Source: Gorsachius magnificus (lineage: Eukaryota; Chordata; Aves; Pelecaniformes; Ardeidae). Taken from it: 64,000 nt of DNA. Shown here piece by piece: positions 63,093 to 64,000 of this stretch. The stretch is taken from the NCBI GenBank assembly GCA_034008185.1, contig CM067081.1, forward strand, positions 4,773,821-4,837,820, read 5' to 3'. Under the pieces are notes generated by a model. That model made no database searches. It saw only the letters and a list, made by a program, of their open reading frames with translations, and was not told where the DNA came from. The translations under genes and the position numbers were made by a program. The stretch's first letter is position 1. Every line of letters begins with the position of its first letter.

Positions 63093-63116
63093 CATTGCCA
63101 CTTAAAAGTGGCAATG
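63093..63116. repeat. Perfect inverted repeat (11-bp arms, 2-nt loop)
   Basis: CATTGCCACTT followed by AA and AAGTGGCAATG; could form a hairpin in RNA or a small cruciform. Confidence 0.9.
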
Positions 63117-64000
63117 ATAAAAAGAGATAAGGCTATTATTTTTCCTCCACCGTCAGTAGGAAAGCACTGATGGATGTTCTAGCAAGTCCCAGCAGACAGT
63201 GGTGGAGCTCTGAAAGGAGCAGGACGTGGCCAAATGCAATGTGCGAGGATGCAGACACCTGGAGCTTGAGAGAACGACCATCAGTAAGTGACCTGCAGAA
63301 GTTCTGTAGGACCGAAGGGGAGAAGCAAAGCATCAGCTGATCCCTGCAAATTACGAGAAACCTGGTAAAGTGTCCTGAAAACCACTCAACTACCACCATG
63401 ATATTTTGTGATGGTGGGAATCCAGAAACCCTTAAGCAGATGCATCCTGTAAAATGAAGATTAAGAAGCTATTTGCCACAGCTCCTATTGCTTATAACTG
63501 TAGAAATGAGGGAATTGTCTGGGTTCTCACTGCTGCTCAGACTTCAGGAGCACCCCAAAGACGTCAACTTGCAGCCATCGCCAAATTCAAATGTTTTTCA
63601 GCATCTTTACATTTCAGACTAGCTGTTTATATGGCTCAGTACAGTGTTAATGTGGTTATTTGTGAAGAGCGAGAATTGATCATCAGCAATAGAAATTAAT
63701 TACATTGATGTACCGTCAGCTCCAATGGTATTCTGGATGAAGAAGGTCTCTCTGAAATCAGCACCTCTTTAACAGTAGGGACCTCTTTTCATTTTAAGCA
63801 TTACCAGTGTTAATTAGGCCTCACTTTAGAAGACTTCACTCCAATTCTAGTTAGAGCTTCCTGGCTTAATCATGCTGATGTTTGCTATTGAAACTTGCCC
63901 TCCAATTTAGAAACAATTCTGCATCTTCTCTGACTTGCTGGTTTATTGTAAAGCTGTAGGAAAGATTCAGCAGTAAATCAGGCTCACCCTTGACAACACA

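Larger units (their letters stand above)
58021..64000 (-). other. TENM2: TENM2 intron upstream of the EGF8 exon (partial)
   Basis: Extends past the right edge. I searched for the EGF7 exon and for the short AHYLDKIVK-type cassette known between EGF7 and EGF8 in teneurins, and found neither. It contains a MIR-like relic (58985-59130), a CR1 3' end (60484-60991), an older CR1 relic (61370-61640), G12 (58929-58940), an A19 tract (61510-61528) and a perfect hairpin (63093-63116). Confidence 0.65.

Noticed and set aside
1..64000. A novel defence, biosynthetic or multi-gene system
   Set aside because: Only one host gene with large introns and interspersed repeats is present; nothing suggests a linked multi-gene system.

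Overview
This window is vertebrate genomic DNA, almost certainly from a bird. It is mostly intronic sequence. It carries many copies of CR1 LINE 3' ends with the octamer tail typical of birds and a solo LTR resembling a common avian ERVL-type family. Every protein-coding segment I can support belongs to one gene on the minus strand: a teneurin, best matched to TENM2 (teneurin-2). No bacterial-type features, tRNAs, rRNAs or CRISPR arrays were seen.

Reading in transcript order, from high to low coordinates, eight consecutive internal TENM2 exons are present: 57874-58020 (EGF repeat 8), 40317-40533 (Cys-rich region into the transthyretin-like domain), 25805-25924 and 18350-18611 (transthyretin-like domain), 12376-12643 and 10117-10260 (FN-plug region), 8767-9016 (start of the NHL beta-propeller) and a 21-nt microexon at 6088-6108 encoding NKDFRHS. 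All have AG/GT splice sites, and the reading phase is continuous across all seven junctions. Together they encode about 476 residues of the ectodomain. The transmembrane/EGF1-7 part lies beyond the right edge. The rest of the propeller, the YD shell and the C-terminal domains lie beyond the left edge.

The introns (1.1 to 17.3 kb) hold CR1 copies of at least three ages and both orientations. These include a fairly intact 0.96-kb copy at 55402-56358, a nested pair at 24560-25668, and very old relics at 44690-45770 and 61370-61640. There are also several MIR/L2-like SINE relics, a complete solo LTR at 33611-34167 with 5-bp target duplications, and simple repeats. The most notable items are the TENM2 microexon with flanking splice-regulatory motifs, a CR1 copy bracketed by a direct duplication of about 147 bp, the CR1-in-CR1 insertion, and an uncharacterised repeat at 16102-16511 with inverted ends. 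I found no convincing new multi-gene system.
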